Source: Rhizophlyctis rosea (taxonomy: Eukaryota; Chytridiomycota; Chytridiomycetes; Rhizophlyctidales; Rhizophlyctidaceae). Taken from it: 64,000 nucleotides of DNA. Shown here in pieces: positions 43,058 through 55,400 of the stretch (position 1 is the stretch's first letter; every line of letters begins with the position of its first letter). A program made the translations under genes and the position numbers. The stretch covers positions 1 to 64,000 of the forward strand of contig JADGJC010000016.1 of the NCBI GenBank assembly GCA_027596075.1. The letters run 5' to 3'. The notes beneath the pieces are model-generated. The model ran no database searches. It saw only the letters and a program-made list of their open reading frames with translations, and was not told the DNA's origin.

Positions 43058-46057
43058 ATGGCGGCACCGTCGGACGGCGATAACGCTGGCTGGGACAGCC
43101 ATGACAGCATAACACTTGGTCAAGCTGCAAACAGGAGAGCTGCCGCTCTGGCGGAAGCTGCACCACTGCTGCAGTCTGAAGCATCCGACGATATCGAAGA
43201 TGACGGACTACAGCGCCAGTTGAGACACAACCGTACCGATACGCCCGATGGTATGTTAGCAGGGACCGCGTGGGGCCACATAAGTTCAACCGCGTGGTTT
43301 ACGAAAACTCACTCCAACTCAGGTACTACCACCACCAAGCGTGCCCGATACCGCAGGATGTTCTTCACCAGGCTGCGATACTATGTTCCGATAATCGGCT
43401 GGTTGCCAAAGTATAAGCTGTCATACCTCCAAGGGGATTTGATTGCAGCAATTACCGTCACCTTCCTGTTGGTACCTCAGGGCCTGTCTTACGCCCCGCA
43501 GCTGGTAAACATTCCTCCGGTTCATGGACTGTACACTGCATCCATTCCATTGCTGGTATACGCCTTATTGGGAACATCTCGGTAGTGTTTTGAGCATTGC
43601 TGCAATGCATGTGGACAAGTTGTTGACATGAACTTACAGTCAGCTCGGTGTCGGACCCGAAGCCCTGATCTCCATCATTGTTGGAGCGACCATTCGGGAG
43701 TTCCCACTTCCCAAAGATAAGGATGGTTCAGGGCGTATCGAGATGGACGTGAAGGAGAAAGTGGCACTCGCAACAGTGCTGAATCTCATGGTTGGACTGC
43801 TTACTTTCTTGTTGGGTTTCTTCCGATTGGGTTTCTTGGATTCCGTCTTGTCGCGCGCCCTCCTCAGGGGCTTCATTCTGGCTGTCGCATTTGTCGTGAT
43901 GATTGATATGAGTCCCGTGTTGTTGGGACTTGTGCCTCCTACCGATCAATGCAACTCCGCCACTTGGGCTATCGTAGACCCTGTCAATGAGAGTCTGTCA
44001 CCCATTGAAAAGCTGATCGAAACCTTGAGCAACCTCGGAAGCCTCCATCCTTTGACTACCGCCATATCAGCCGTCAGCATCGCATTTTTGTTAGGCGTAA
44101 AATTCATCAAAAGCCGCTTCTCCCGCATCCGCTGGCTGCAATTCGTCCCCGAAATTCTTGTCCTCGTAGTCGTCTCCACCGCCACCGTCCAAGGTCTCCG
44201 CTGGGACTGCAAAGGCGTCGCCATCCTCAATCGCGTCCAAGGCGATGGTTCCTCAGCCGGATACGACTATCCCAAACTACCACGGCTGACAGTCGCCAAA
44301 ATAAGCAACCTCCTCCTTTCCGCCATCCTCATCTCCGTTATCGGTTTCGTCGAATCCATCGTCGTGGCAAAAACCTATGCTACCAAACACAACTATGCCG
44401 CCTCCCCCAACCGCGAACTAGTAGCCATCGGCATGTCAAACATCATCGGCTCCCTCTTTGGCGCCTACCCTGCTTTCGGCTCATTGGGCCGATCCGCCGT
44501 GAACGACACGGCAGGAGCGAAGACTCAACTCTCAGGGTTTTTAACGGGCATCTTCGTCATCTGCACGACAATATGGTTGCTACCGTTCTTTGAGTTCCTC
44601 CCAAAAGCGGTGTGTTCGTCCATTATCGTTGTGGCAGCATTGAAGTTGGTGGAGCTTGAAGATGTGGAGTTCATCTTGAAGTTGAGGGCGTGGAAGGATT
44701 TGGGGCTCTTGATGGTTACGTTCTTTACGACCATTTTTGTGAGCATTGAGGCGGGGACACTTTTGAGTGTTGGGATTAGTTTGTTGCTCGTCATGAAGCA
44801 TACTACCAAGGTTGGTTTGCTTGTGGTTGAAGCTTGTGGCTGAGTTTGCCATTTGGCATTCTGTTATTGATAGAAATGATCATTCACATAGACGCGAGTG
44901 GCGATCCTTGGCCGAACTTTGGTGGTGGATCCTCGAACCGGTCATGTTAAAACCAAATTTCGTAGCATCAATGAATCCAACCGCGTTGAGAAGATTGAAG
45001 GAGCACTCGTTATCAGAATCGAAGAAGGCTTGTTCTTTGGGAATTCAGGGCAGTTGAAGGATCGGTTGAAGCGGATTGAAGTGTTTGGTGATTTGGGTGT
45101 GCATCCAGGGGAGGAACCCAAGAGGGGCGTGATTACTGCGGTTGCTGGGGCTGACGTGTCGACAGGGACGGGGACGGGAACAGAGGAGGATGGACGGGGT
45201 GGTGGGAGGGAAGGAGAGGATGATATCAGGAGTGTTATCTTTGATTGTGGAGGGGTTACCAACATTGATGCTAGGTAAGCTATCACAAGGGCGAGGTCAC
45301 CACAAGCAGTCGCGCTAAGTTTCAATTATGTTTTCTTCCCAACAGCGCGGCCCAAATCCTTCTGGAAATAGTGCAAGAATACCACTCACGAAACATTGAA
45401 GTCTGCTTCGTCAAACTCCGCGAAAAGTGCAGAACCAAGTTCTTGCGGTCGGGGATATACGACCTTGTTGGGCCGGGGCATTTCTTCCGCAAGATCCGGG
45501 ATGCGATTGAGTTTTTGCGAAACGCCGATCGGATTCGGGATCCGTTCTATGCCGATGCACCTGAGGGGCGGCATCTTCCTCATGGCGCTGTTGCGGGAGG
45601 AGATACGGGGAGTGGGAGTGGGAATACGTCCTATAATTGGACGGTACCAAATCGGAGGGGGAGCGATGTTTCGTATGCCAGTTTCTTTTCTGGTGCGCCT
45701 GGTGCATATGGAGAGACATTCCCGGATTCGACACCTGGGAGTGACTTCTTGTTTAGTTATGAGGGGTATGGTGGGAGGGATCCGAGCCCGTATCGGCGGG
45801 GGAATGGGAGTTTGACGGTGCCGGGAGAGGGAGGGAGAAGGTCACCTGTTGCTAGGGGTTCGGGAAGGAGACGAGGGGGTGGGGGCCATGTAAGGGTTCC
45901 CGCGCGGATGAGGCATGAGGGGGATGGGCCTGTTGATGGGGATGTTGTAGATTTGTTCAGTGATAGTGAACCGGAATTTGGGCCGCCTGACGATTATGTG
46001 GAGCCGCCTGGGTTGGGGCAGGGGCATGGGACAATAGGTAGATTGAATAATGTGTAA
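43058..46057 (+). CDS. SulP-family anion (sulfate) transporter with STAS domain
   Basis: Membrane anion transporter of the SLC26/SulP family. Start at 43058 (MAAPSDGDNAGW), a hydrophilic N-terminus, then the SulP core. Signatures are GDLIAAITVTFLLVPQGLSYA, HGLYTASIPLLVYALLG, LGVGPEALISIIVG and YPAFGSLGRSAVNDTAGAKT. About ten to twelve hydrophobic spans end with SVGISLLLVMKHT. The C-terminal STAS domain has EGALVIRIEEGLFFGNSG and VIFDCGGVTNIDASAAQIL; its variable loop is expanded by a GTGTGTGTEEDGRGGG insert. A long Gly/Arg-rich disordered tail follows STAS. Introns are short and GT-AG. Sulfate is the most likely substrate, but bicarbonate or another anion cannot be excluded. Confidence 0.92.
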
Positions 46058-46438
46058 GTTTGGGTGGTGTTGATATGTAATTTGAACATAGAATATGTAT
46101 GGATACTTTGTATATTATTGGCCTTGTAATATTGCATGTACCCTGTATCTTCTTTACATGAGCAGGGAGTGAATCACTATGTAGATTGAATGTAATCATA
46201 GCTGCATGAGGTATCCCTGCTACGTTGGACGCTCCTACCCCGCCCCTCTCCACATTTATGGGGCTTTTTGTTTACATGATCGGAGGATAAGTGGTTAACA
46301 TCATGGGCTTGCTCATCAGAGGCAGGTATGCATCAGCGGAGACGCAACTCAGCCACCTAACCGTCCTGTTCTCAACTCCTTTCCCAACACTCCTGATCCA
46401 AGTTACCTTGCACCACGCGTACGGCCATCATTGCGTCC
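46058..46438. other. Intergenic, SulP to ODAD4
   Basis: 381 bp in tandem orientation (both plus). AT-rich near 46070-46200. No gene seen. Confidence 0.45.
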
Positions 46439-49352
46439 ATGTCCAAGTCACCCACCAAAGACCCTGGCGCTGGAGGGGCAGGCAAGAAAGACGACGACGG
46501 GGAGTCCGTCGAAGGGGACCCGCGCGTTTCGACTTTCCAATCATTGGCGGCCGAAGGCGATATCTTGGCCAAACAAGGAGATTACCGGAAGGCTATTGAT
46601 GCGTATAGCAAGGTGAGGTGCAGCGAGGCATATCATTGTATCAAGTGCTTCTCAACATGGTGTTTGGACCAGGCTTTGAATCTCCGCCCGGGAGACAAAA
46701 ACGGATTGGTCGCCCGTTCAAAATGCTACCTACAATTGGGGGATGCGCAAGCTGCGCTGGAAGATGCAAATTCTGCGTTGAAGGAGGATGGGGACTTTTT
46801 CAAGGTCAGTCACCATTAGATATTTGCGGTTGTTTTCTTTTACTTTGCAAGTTGACCGAAAGTGCCATCATTATTGTCGCACTGTTGCTCATCTGACAAC
46901 TTGATCATATTTGTAACACTTTGTCAGGGCATATTCCAAAAAGCGGAAGCTCTCTACGCAACAGGAGATTTTGAAATGGCACTGGTGTATTACCATCGGG
47001 GCAACAAGTTGCGTCCGGAACTGAATGAATTCAGGTTGGGGATTCAGAAGGCTCGGGAGGCGATTGATAATAGCATCGGGAGTGAGTCTCATAGCCATTT
47101 GCGGTGTAATGCCTTTATCGTCTCGTGTGCGTATCCACGTATTCATCCCCCAAACCTCCACAGACCCACGTGACTACAAATTTCAACCTCCCGCAGGTGT
47201 GCGGGCCATTTCAACTGCCCCTGGAGGGCATGGAGGGCATGGCGGTGTTGGAAGTGGAGGTATGGCAGGACAAACTGCCGGAACGGGTGCTGCTGGTGGA
47301 CCTTTGCGCGCACAAGGGAAATCTGCAGGGCTTGCTGGCCAAGGAGGTGGTGGACCAGGAGGAGGAGGAGGGATCGGAGGGACAGGCCGGGCAATGACCG
47401 CACCTGGTGGTGCGACGGGTGGATGGCCAGCATCCGCTAAGAGTCAAAAGCAGCTTCTTGGAGAATTGTATGCGGATAAGGAATACTTGGAGACATTGGC
47501 AAATGATAAGGGTCGGTGAAGTGATATGCCTTTGACGGTTTCATCTGCGTACCCATGTCAAACTGTGATACCTTCTCATTCTGCTCGAAAGACTTCGTAA
47601 CAAACCCCAACGACTCCGTAGTCTCCCTCGTCCACTCCGCACTCCGGTACCTGGACACACGCACGGAATTCTGGCGACAACAAAAGCCCATCTACGCACG
47701 CAAGAAAGAAGCATCCCGTCTGCAAACCAAAGCCATCAACGCTAGGAACCGGCAATTGATTGTGGCACGGGCGAGGGAGCACCAAGAGCGGGAGGAGCAG
47801 GCCAGGGAAAGGGAGATGAATCCGAAAGCTGGGGGAGGGTGGAATCCAAAGCCCGTTAGTGTGCCTGAGCCGAAGAGTGAGGAGAAGTTTGTGGCAAGGA
47901 AACGGGTGGAGGAGAAGGAAGGGGAGGAGGGGAAGAAGGATGGGTGAGTTTGTGGTGATTGGTGACCCACCGTTGCGGCGACATCTGAAAGGAAACTTCT
48001 CAACAGACCGCAAACTCCCAGCGAGAAGTCGGCAAAAGTTGTTCAGCAGGCCTTTCAGACAATTCGCAATGGTGGGTATAAAGCACACTCATAAGGCGTG
48101 TTCTTGATCGAAATTTAAAATGTGATATCTTGATGGCCACATGTAGCACTGGATAAAGATCTTCATGAAGACGCACTAAGAACAGCAAAAAGCCTGCTAG
48201 CAAGATTGAATGACTTACCACGACTGAACAATCGGGATGCAGTGGCAGGTTAGTGGGGCGCTTGTCCCTTGTTTTGGCCGAAATGTCAGCATATTCTGAT
48301 CCCGTTTTTTGCATTCTGTGTAGCGGAATTGTACGGATCGCTGGGAAGCATCTACTTCGCAATGGGCAACACCAAGGAATCTCTACAATACTACCGGAAG
48401 GGTATGTCCCAAACATCTTTCACCAACAAACATCCCATCACCTCCGTCTAATCTAATCCCACGCCAGAGCTCACAGTCGGCAAAGAACTCAACCTCCCAG
48501 AAGCTCACCGCCGTGCTCTCGGCAACCTCGGACGGACCTACGTGCACCTCCATAAATACAAAGAGGCATGCAATTCGTTCCAGGAATTGCTTCAGCTGTT
48601 CCCAAGTAACGCTGAGGAAACGGTGGAACATGTATGGGTGCTGCATGATTTGGGAAGATGTCATTGGAAATTGGAGAACTATGAGAAGGCGGCGGAGTGT
48701 GGGGAAAGGGCGGTTGGTGCTGCGGACGCTATCAAGGATAAGAGATGGGGTTTGGATGCCAGGTGAGTTTTAGATGGATTAGGGCAGGGGAGGGATTTGA
48801 TGAAGGGTTCGGTGTTGGAAAGTCTGCTCTTCAGGATTCTAATCACTTTCCTCTGCCTAACTAACCTCTCGGCATTCTTCACGCTTTCCGCAGATTGCTT
48901 TTGGGTCAATCACAAGGTGTGGCAGATCTGCTCATTTTTGCAGGAACCAGCTGAGAGAGAGACTGACCCAAGCCAAATCTCATCCAGCAAAATTGGGACA
49001 TGTCAACCGCTCCATACAGGCCTTCACCGCTGCTCTGAACCTCGCAAAGGAGCTACATGATGACCGAATGGTTGAATGGCTTAATGCTGCTCTGGATGCT
49101 GCCAAAAATGAAAAAGCAAAAGAAGGAGGACGGGCATCGACCCCTGCAAAGCCAGATACGGTATGAACTATTTCTAGCGAGCTGTGGGTTGAAGGTGTCG
49201 TCTGACTTTCCTCCTTACAGACGCAACAGGCAAGTTCATCCACCGGTCACAAAGAGGAAGGACCACGGTCCCATGATCGATATGGGGGAAGAGGCAGTGT
49301 AGGAAATGGACGTCCATCCACCGGTGAAAGATCATCAGTTGCCGTAGCTTGA
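46439..49352 (+). CDS. ODAD4: Outer dynein arm docking complex TPR protein (ODAD4/TTC25)
   Basis: TPR protein needed to dock outer dynein arms on flagellar doublets. Start at 46439 (MSKSPTKDPGAGG). The first TPRs are clear: AEGDILAKQGDYRKAIDAYSK, ALNLRPGDKNGLVARSKCYL and KAEALYATGDFEMALVYYHR, then LRPELNEFRLGIQKAREAI. A Gly-rich insert (about 47215-47400) precedes the diagnostic block QLLGELYADKEYLETL and, after an intron, LRYLDTRTEFWRQQKPIYA. Further TPRs include GRTYVHLHKYKEACNSFQEL and CHWKLENYEKAAECGERAV. The last exon ends in a Ser/Gly-rich tail, stop at 49352. Many short introns; some boundaries unresolved. Confidence 0.9.
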
Positions 49353-49544
49353 TGTGTATAATCGAACATCAGATGCATTGCAGATGCGTTGCTCTGCTTC
49401 AGATTCTTCCCTCTGTAACACTGTACCACAATCCTCTGCGACAACTCGGAGAAAGATGACACGTCAGAAAAAGATTTGATCGGGAGGGATGTGTATTGTG
49501 AAGTGAAAGATAAGAAGATGGCACAATGGGAAAAGATCGATATT

Positions 49545-50265
49545 CTATTTGAAAGTCCGGCCAAACCCGATGTTTTCGGTGGTCGGTTGCCCCAAATATC
49601 GCCCGTTGAGGTTGATTGGAGTCATTCCCCGCTTCCTCAGCTGTCAATGAATGGTGAATCAGTCGATGTGGATAAGCGCTGAATTGGAAGTACAGAGAAC
49701 ATACCTCTTCGGGCATTTCTACGTTTCGTTCCCAACTTGTGCCGCCAGGAGCGCTGGGCGCTATTGAAGCCAGGAATGCAATCAATGTTTAGTCACTGCT
49801 CCAGACCTGACAACGATGTCCTTCTGACATGACAACAAACTTCCAACAAAACCTCAAAATCAACTCACATCTGTATGGGGTAGGGTTAGCGTATATGTCC
49901 AAAGCATACTCGGCGTAGGTTAGGAGTCCGTGGATCTCTCTCGGGTTGGTGACCTGACGGCCGTCTTCAAAGATTTTCCTCACAATCATTTGCTTCTCTC
50001 GTTTCTCCACAAGTTGCCAGTACCAGTCCTTGCAAGTCCTGAGAGACCGTTTGTACAAGCGACAGACGTATTTGCGGTGAGCTTCTGAGTGGGTCTGCCA
50101 AAAGGGTGAAGAGTAATGATTGGTGGGTTGCCATACGGCAAGGCCTTCCTCGAATCGGCGTCAAGGATTGTCACTTACATCAAACACCGATGGCACAACC
50201 TTGACCTGCTCCAAGGCCTTTGCAGAAGCCTGTTGTGCGGCTCTTACTCTCGCTAATGCGTTCAT
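49545..50265 (-). CDS. NDUFB9: Mitochondrial complex I subunit NDUFB9 (B22, LYR protein)
   Basis: Accessory LYR-motif subunit of the NADH dehydrogenase membrane arm. Model: complement(join(49545..49640,49705..49760,49869..50094,50179..50265)), 154 aa with consistent phases. It reads MNALARVRAAQQASAKALEQ, then across intron 1 HRKYVCRLYKRSLRTCKDWY, where LYKR is the LYR-type motif. YALDIYANPTPYR is followed across an intron by SPSAPGGTSWERNV, which matches the family's PGGTS-[YW]-ER block. The C-terminus ends NIGFGRTFK. Converges with ODAD4 and is divergent from the ADIPOR gene. Confidence 0.92.
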
Positions 50266-50597
50266 TGTGGGTATTGTCTGCACGATTTGGGTTTTTGCCG
50301 ATGATGTCGGAAATCGTTAGTGCGAGTTGAGTTGGGGGGTTTGGTTTCGACAAACTGGAAATAGCCATGTCTAGCAAATGTGGCTTGCAAGCTGCAGATA
50401 CTGGCGGCTATTATTATCTTCACATTCCAACCAGGCTCCAACACGTGCAAATAATGGATTATCCATTCTGCCTATGAATGCGCGTAAACAAGAACGCGCT
50501 GCGCCGCGGCCGTTCCCCGATTTCTCTCCCCCTCCAGCTCTCGCTTCATCGTACATTCCCATCCTCCGGGTAGGACTTCTACTTCGAGATATTGGCA
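50266..50597. promoter_or_regulatory. Divergent promoter region NDUFB9 / ADIPOR
   Basis: 332 bp between two opposite starts. GC-rich near 50490-50530 (gcgctgcgccgcggccg). No defined element recognised. Confidence 0.45.
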
Positions 50598-52003
50598 ATG
50601 GCGTCCCCCTCTTCTTCTCCGGCCCCATCAGCCACCCGCTTGCGGCGTCGTTCCCATGTCCCTGAAGATAATTCTACCACGTCACGGCCGGTGGAAGTGG
50701 TGGAAGTCGCCGATGTCAAAACTTCCGAGACGGCCAAGACTGTTAGTCTGAAAGAAATGCCTTCTTGGTATCGAGTACGTTTCGCCTTATTGCATTTACT
50801 TGCGGCATACATCGATTTGCTTGAGTGGATGTGGTGTTTCTAATGACTCCATTTTTGTTCGCTCTAGGATAATAAATACATTTTGACAGGATATAGACGG
50901 ATACAATACACTTATCAAGGCTGTTTCAAATCATGGTTCTACATCCACAACGAAACTGGCAACATCTATTCCCACCTGCTCGGTTCAGTAGCTTTTCTCG
51001 CTTTCATCATCCTCACCCACACATACACGCTCAACTACACGGCATCAACTCGATGGTCAGACCACTTGGTTGTGGGAATTTTCATCGTGTCCGCAGTCCT
51101 TTGCCTTGGCTTTTCGGCCATATTTCATACTTGCGCCTGTCATTCACAAGCGGTTGCTGCAAAGTGGAATAAAGTGGATTATGTCGGAATTGTGCTACTC
51201 ATCGTGTAGGTGCTGGTAAAGCTCTTTTGCGGAGTTTACAGGGCATTTCAGCAAAATTTTGACATGCAAAACAGAGGATCTTTCATACCTTCTCTCTATT
51301 ATGGATTCTATTGTCGTCCGACATTGCAGCTCATCTATGTTGTAGGGATCTTCGTTCTTGGAGTAATCACCGTAAGATGCAGCATTGACATTTTCTCGAG
51401 TTTTTGCACTTGCTGATAGGGGTTTGTTAGGTTTTTCTATGTGCTTCAAACCGATTCGCACGACCAGAATATCGCACCATTCGAACCATCAACTTCATCG
51501 CGTTAGGCTTGAGCGGCTTTATTCCACTCATTCATGCTATGGTTGTTTACGGGGTATGTTTCGCTTTTCAATGTACATTCAATCCTCACAGGAAAGAGAA
51601 ACAGCGTCTTGACGTTTTGCCCGCAGTGGACGTTCCTTAGACAGGCCATGACCGCTGAGTACCTTCTAGTCATGGGAGGTCTCTACATTCTAGGAGCTGT
51701 GCTTTATGCGACTCGAGTACCGGAAAGATGGTTCCCTGGAAAATTTGACATCTGGGTATGGTTGAAATTGCATGCTTTCCTGCCTCCTTCCTCAAATCGG
51801 TCGCCTGTTCTAACGTGTCGCAATCGCAGGGTCATTCCCATCAGATTTTCCATTGTTTGGTCTTAGCGGCGGCCGTGACGCACTACGTGGGCGTTATCAA
51901 TGCATACAGATTTTGGCACTCCACCAACCCCTACTGCGAGATCCCGACAGAACAATTGATTGGGAAGATGGCGGAGGCGCGGGCGCACGGGGCGGCTATG
52001 TAG
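50598..52003 (+). CDS. ADIPOR/PAQR family seven-span receptor (Izh-like)
   Basis: Seven-transmembrane PAQR (Hly-III) protein; yeast Izh proteins act in zinc and lipid homeostasis, and family members have ceramidase-like zinc sites. Start at 50598 (MASPSSSPAPSATRLRRRS). After the cytosolic N-terminus, TGYRRIQYTYQGCFKSWFYI and HNETGNIYSHLLGSVAFLAF are diagnostic. The zinc ligands are visible: SAIFHTCACHS with its Ser and His, and GHSHQIFHCLVLAAAVTHY near the C-terminus with two His. ALGLSGFIPLIHAMVVYG and AVLYATRVPERWFPGKFDIW are typical of the last spans. Several short introns. Ends with a soluble 25-residue tail. Confidence 0.92.
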
Positions 52004-52437
52004 AGAGTTTTAGTCCAAATCACGTATCACGTAGAACGTAGGAAGGCACACTTTGACAGTTTCTAATAAGTGGTTAGATATGTACATAGATCATTATCAT
52101 ATTTCATATACATTTCTCGGCATCTCGACATGATAATCGTACGATGGAGTTTGTTGAGGTGTTCAGCATAGAATGTTATCACATTCCCACATGCGCGGCT
52201 TACTTAACGAAACGGTATTTGAGAGTCGATGAAGGAGTGTACGTGGCATGAACGCAATTCAGGGCATCAGGATCGTAGCGCTGCAAGTTTCAAGTGCGCT
52301 ATAGATGGCGCGTGTGCCAGGCTTGCATCCAGCTTTTCCAAGGGTGCTCGCATCATCATTGGATGGGAAACAGCAAAATCCCGAAGTACGCTATGGATGA
52401 ATTCCCTACATAGCCTACCTAAAAAGCCCAACCCCTC
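52004..52437. other. Intergenic, convergent ADIPOR and GPI13
   Basis: 434 bp holding the two 3' regions. No gene seen. Confidence 0.5.
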
Positions 52438-55400
52438 CTAAATATCCCGCTCCCTCTCCGCATCCATCCTTCTCTTTCCCCACTTTAAAATCCAATCCGA
52501 ATACCCCTTCCTACATATCCCTAAAGCAACTACACTAAAGCCCAAAACTACACCATCAACAACCAAGACCTCCGCCGCCCCAAACAAAAATCGCGGCGCA
52601 AATACCCTCCACACCATTAAATGCCGTCTGAAGTGCCCTGCAAAGACCGCCGCTATTGAGCCTCCGCATCCGACGATGGTAAGATAGCTGATCAGACACC
52701 ATATAATCTCCGTCTCGAACCGTTTCTCCGTGTTGCTTAGCAGTGGGCGCTTCCAAAGGACTAATAGTGGGGCAGCGAGGGCAAAGAAGATGTGGGAGGC
52801 GAATGTGTTGAGCGCAACCATCAGCGGTGACGCTGTCCAATGCATTTTGAGAAGCCCTGTCAGCCCGACGTCCCACTGAATGGTGGATAACGTCGCTTGG
52901 TGTCCCGTCGCAAAGTAATACCGATGAGCCAAAAGCGCCATGATCGCCAAAAACGAATATGTCAATCCAACTTCTCCAACTCCCTTCACCGGCTCCTTCT
53001 CCTTCTCCTTCTTCTCCCTCTCCCTTTCCGCCGCCACCCTGGCATTCTCCCGCTCCATCTCCCTCAACGGCCCTTCCCCCTCCTTCCCAGCAATCCGTGC
53101 CACCAACCCCGGCGGCAAAACCACCTTCTTCCCCGCCTTCTTCTCCACAACCGTCCGCCTCAACTCCGCCCGATCCCTCCACAAATGCGCCATCTCGCAC
53201 AAACAAATAACCTGCAAATACGCCACACCCAACATAACACCCCCCATAGGTTTCTGATACATAACCAAAACCACATACACACTCGTCAAAAACACAAACC
53301 ACGACGCTCCCATCGCATTCGCCATCCCATTCACACAAAGCCTTTTCGTCGTCCGTCCCGGCTGACCATCCGGAGCTTGAGTCTCCACAACTTCCAACCC
53401 CAAACAAACCGGATCTGACGCCCACAAAAACCCACACGAAAGCGCACCCAACAAAAACCCATATCTCGCCCAATAGACCTTCACATCTCCCGCCCACGCC
53501 ACGCTCCCACTATTCGAATTATCAATCGCATCAAGCGTCCAATACCCCGCCGAAATCACCAACGCAGACGGAACAAAGAAATTCGGAACCACCCATCCAG
53601 CACCCTCCATACTATCACTACTCCTCAGCGCCGCCCGATTCGCCAATATCACCACCGGGATCATCAACCATAACACAAAGATCGTCTCGGGCGCCGCGAC
53701 GGATGTGGTAGGTGAGGCGTTGAACGTCGGAACGCAGTACGGGTGTTGCTCTTCGCGGCAGATTGTCGAGATTTGGCTGGTACGTGTTAGGATCATGAAT
53801 AGGAGACTGAATTGGACGAGACGGTCGCGGATGTGCGGGTCGGTGACGCGGAAGGAGCGGAGGAGGTTGAAGAGGCCGAAGGCTTGAATGATGTAGACGG
53901 TGATGGAGTCTTCGTGAATTGTGAAGCTGTCGGATGCGGGTTTGAGGTAGTGGAAGGCGAGGGTTAGGGTGCCGAGCCACACGTTGGGAGAGCGAACGGC
54001 GTTAGAGAGGATGGACGTTGTTTGGGTGGTGCGCAGGGCTTTGTACGTCCCGATGCTGATGAACGGCAGGCACAGCCCCATCACCCCGCCGAATATGATT
54101 TCGTGGAAGGATCTGAGTGCAGCTTGGTCCGCTCCTTCGAAATTTGCGGCGTAGCGCTTGATAATGCCAGATGATGCGACTATGACGCCGATAATCGCCC
54201 CAACGACAGGCGGCAAATACGGCGGGTCCAGCCCAACAGTCAGATATAGCAGCACATACAACGCCAAAGTAACGATCGCGGTCAACAGCACTATAGAGCC
54301 CATGATGATCAAGGGTACGTCAAACCGAGCCCAAACCTGCCGAGCCGTGACTAAAGCTCGCCGCGTATATTTGAGGTATTTCAGATACACATCACGCAGC
54401 ACTTTTACATCCGATGTTCCTCCTAACTTCCCATGCAAGCTCTCGGCTTCATCAAAAAGGCTCTGTAGGTCCCCAACTGCTAAGCTCGCCGCCATGCGTT
54501 GTTCGCTATACTTCCTCAAATACGTGTGTATCTGAATCGCGTTCATCCGGGCGACTTGCAGAAGGTTCTTAAAGCCGCCCTCCACTTTGTTCCCCCCGTC
54601 TCCTCGGACCAAAAACAGCTCAGGTATGATTGTCCCCAAGTTCCCAAATGGCACAGGAATGCCAAGCAAGAACGCCAGCGTTGGAACGAAATCGATTTGC
54701 GGCAGCGTCCTTATATCCTCCATAGCTACAAAAGGTTCATCGCTTCCCACGTCCAATGATTGCGAATCCGCCAACACATCCGAAAGAACTGCCGTTGCCG
54801 CGCTACTCACATCCACTAATGATGTTTTGCTGTATACGAACATTCCCGCGTTGACCTCATTCTCGCTGTCCCCACCATGATCTCCCTTTGGATCCATCCC
54901 ATGATCGCCCATCACAAACACAACCGCATCCGAAGGCGCTGTTCGAAAGACCGTTTCCAACACGTCATTCATTTGCGTCAGCTTTTCACCCATCGCCGGA
55001 TGATCCGGCCCGTACCGATGCCCGGCATGGTCGACACCTAGGAAATGAGCAATCAAGAAGTCCCACTCGCGGCTCTCCATTGTCGGATATAGATGCTGAA
55101 GCACCCCGTTGTCCACGGTATGCAGATCCCACACATCAAAAGAAGGATAAGGGTGGCTTTCATTCAGGGAATGAGGAAACATCGTCGTCCATGTGTCGTC
55201 GCCCATGAATGTAATTCGTTTCTGATTCCGAAGCAACTGATCAAGGAGGTTATCTTCACCAACAACTTGGCCGAAGAAATTACTACCGGCATCCACAAAG
55301 GTAGGGAGCGTGCCTGTTGTAATGGCCTTTAGGCGTTGGAGAGTGGTTGTTGGTGGATCGGCACGTACGCGGAAAGAGAGCCCATGGCCGGGTTGTTCCT

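Noticed and set aside
52556..53497. 313-aa Gly/Val/Cys-rich minus-strand frame
   Set aside because: Overlaps GPI13 in another frame on the same strand; composition is a by-product of the GPI13 membrane spans.
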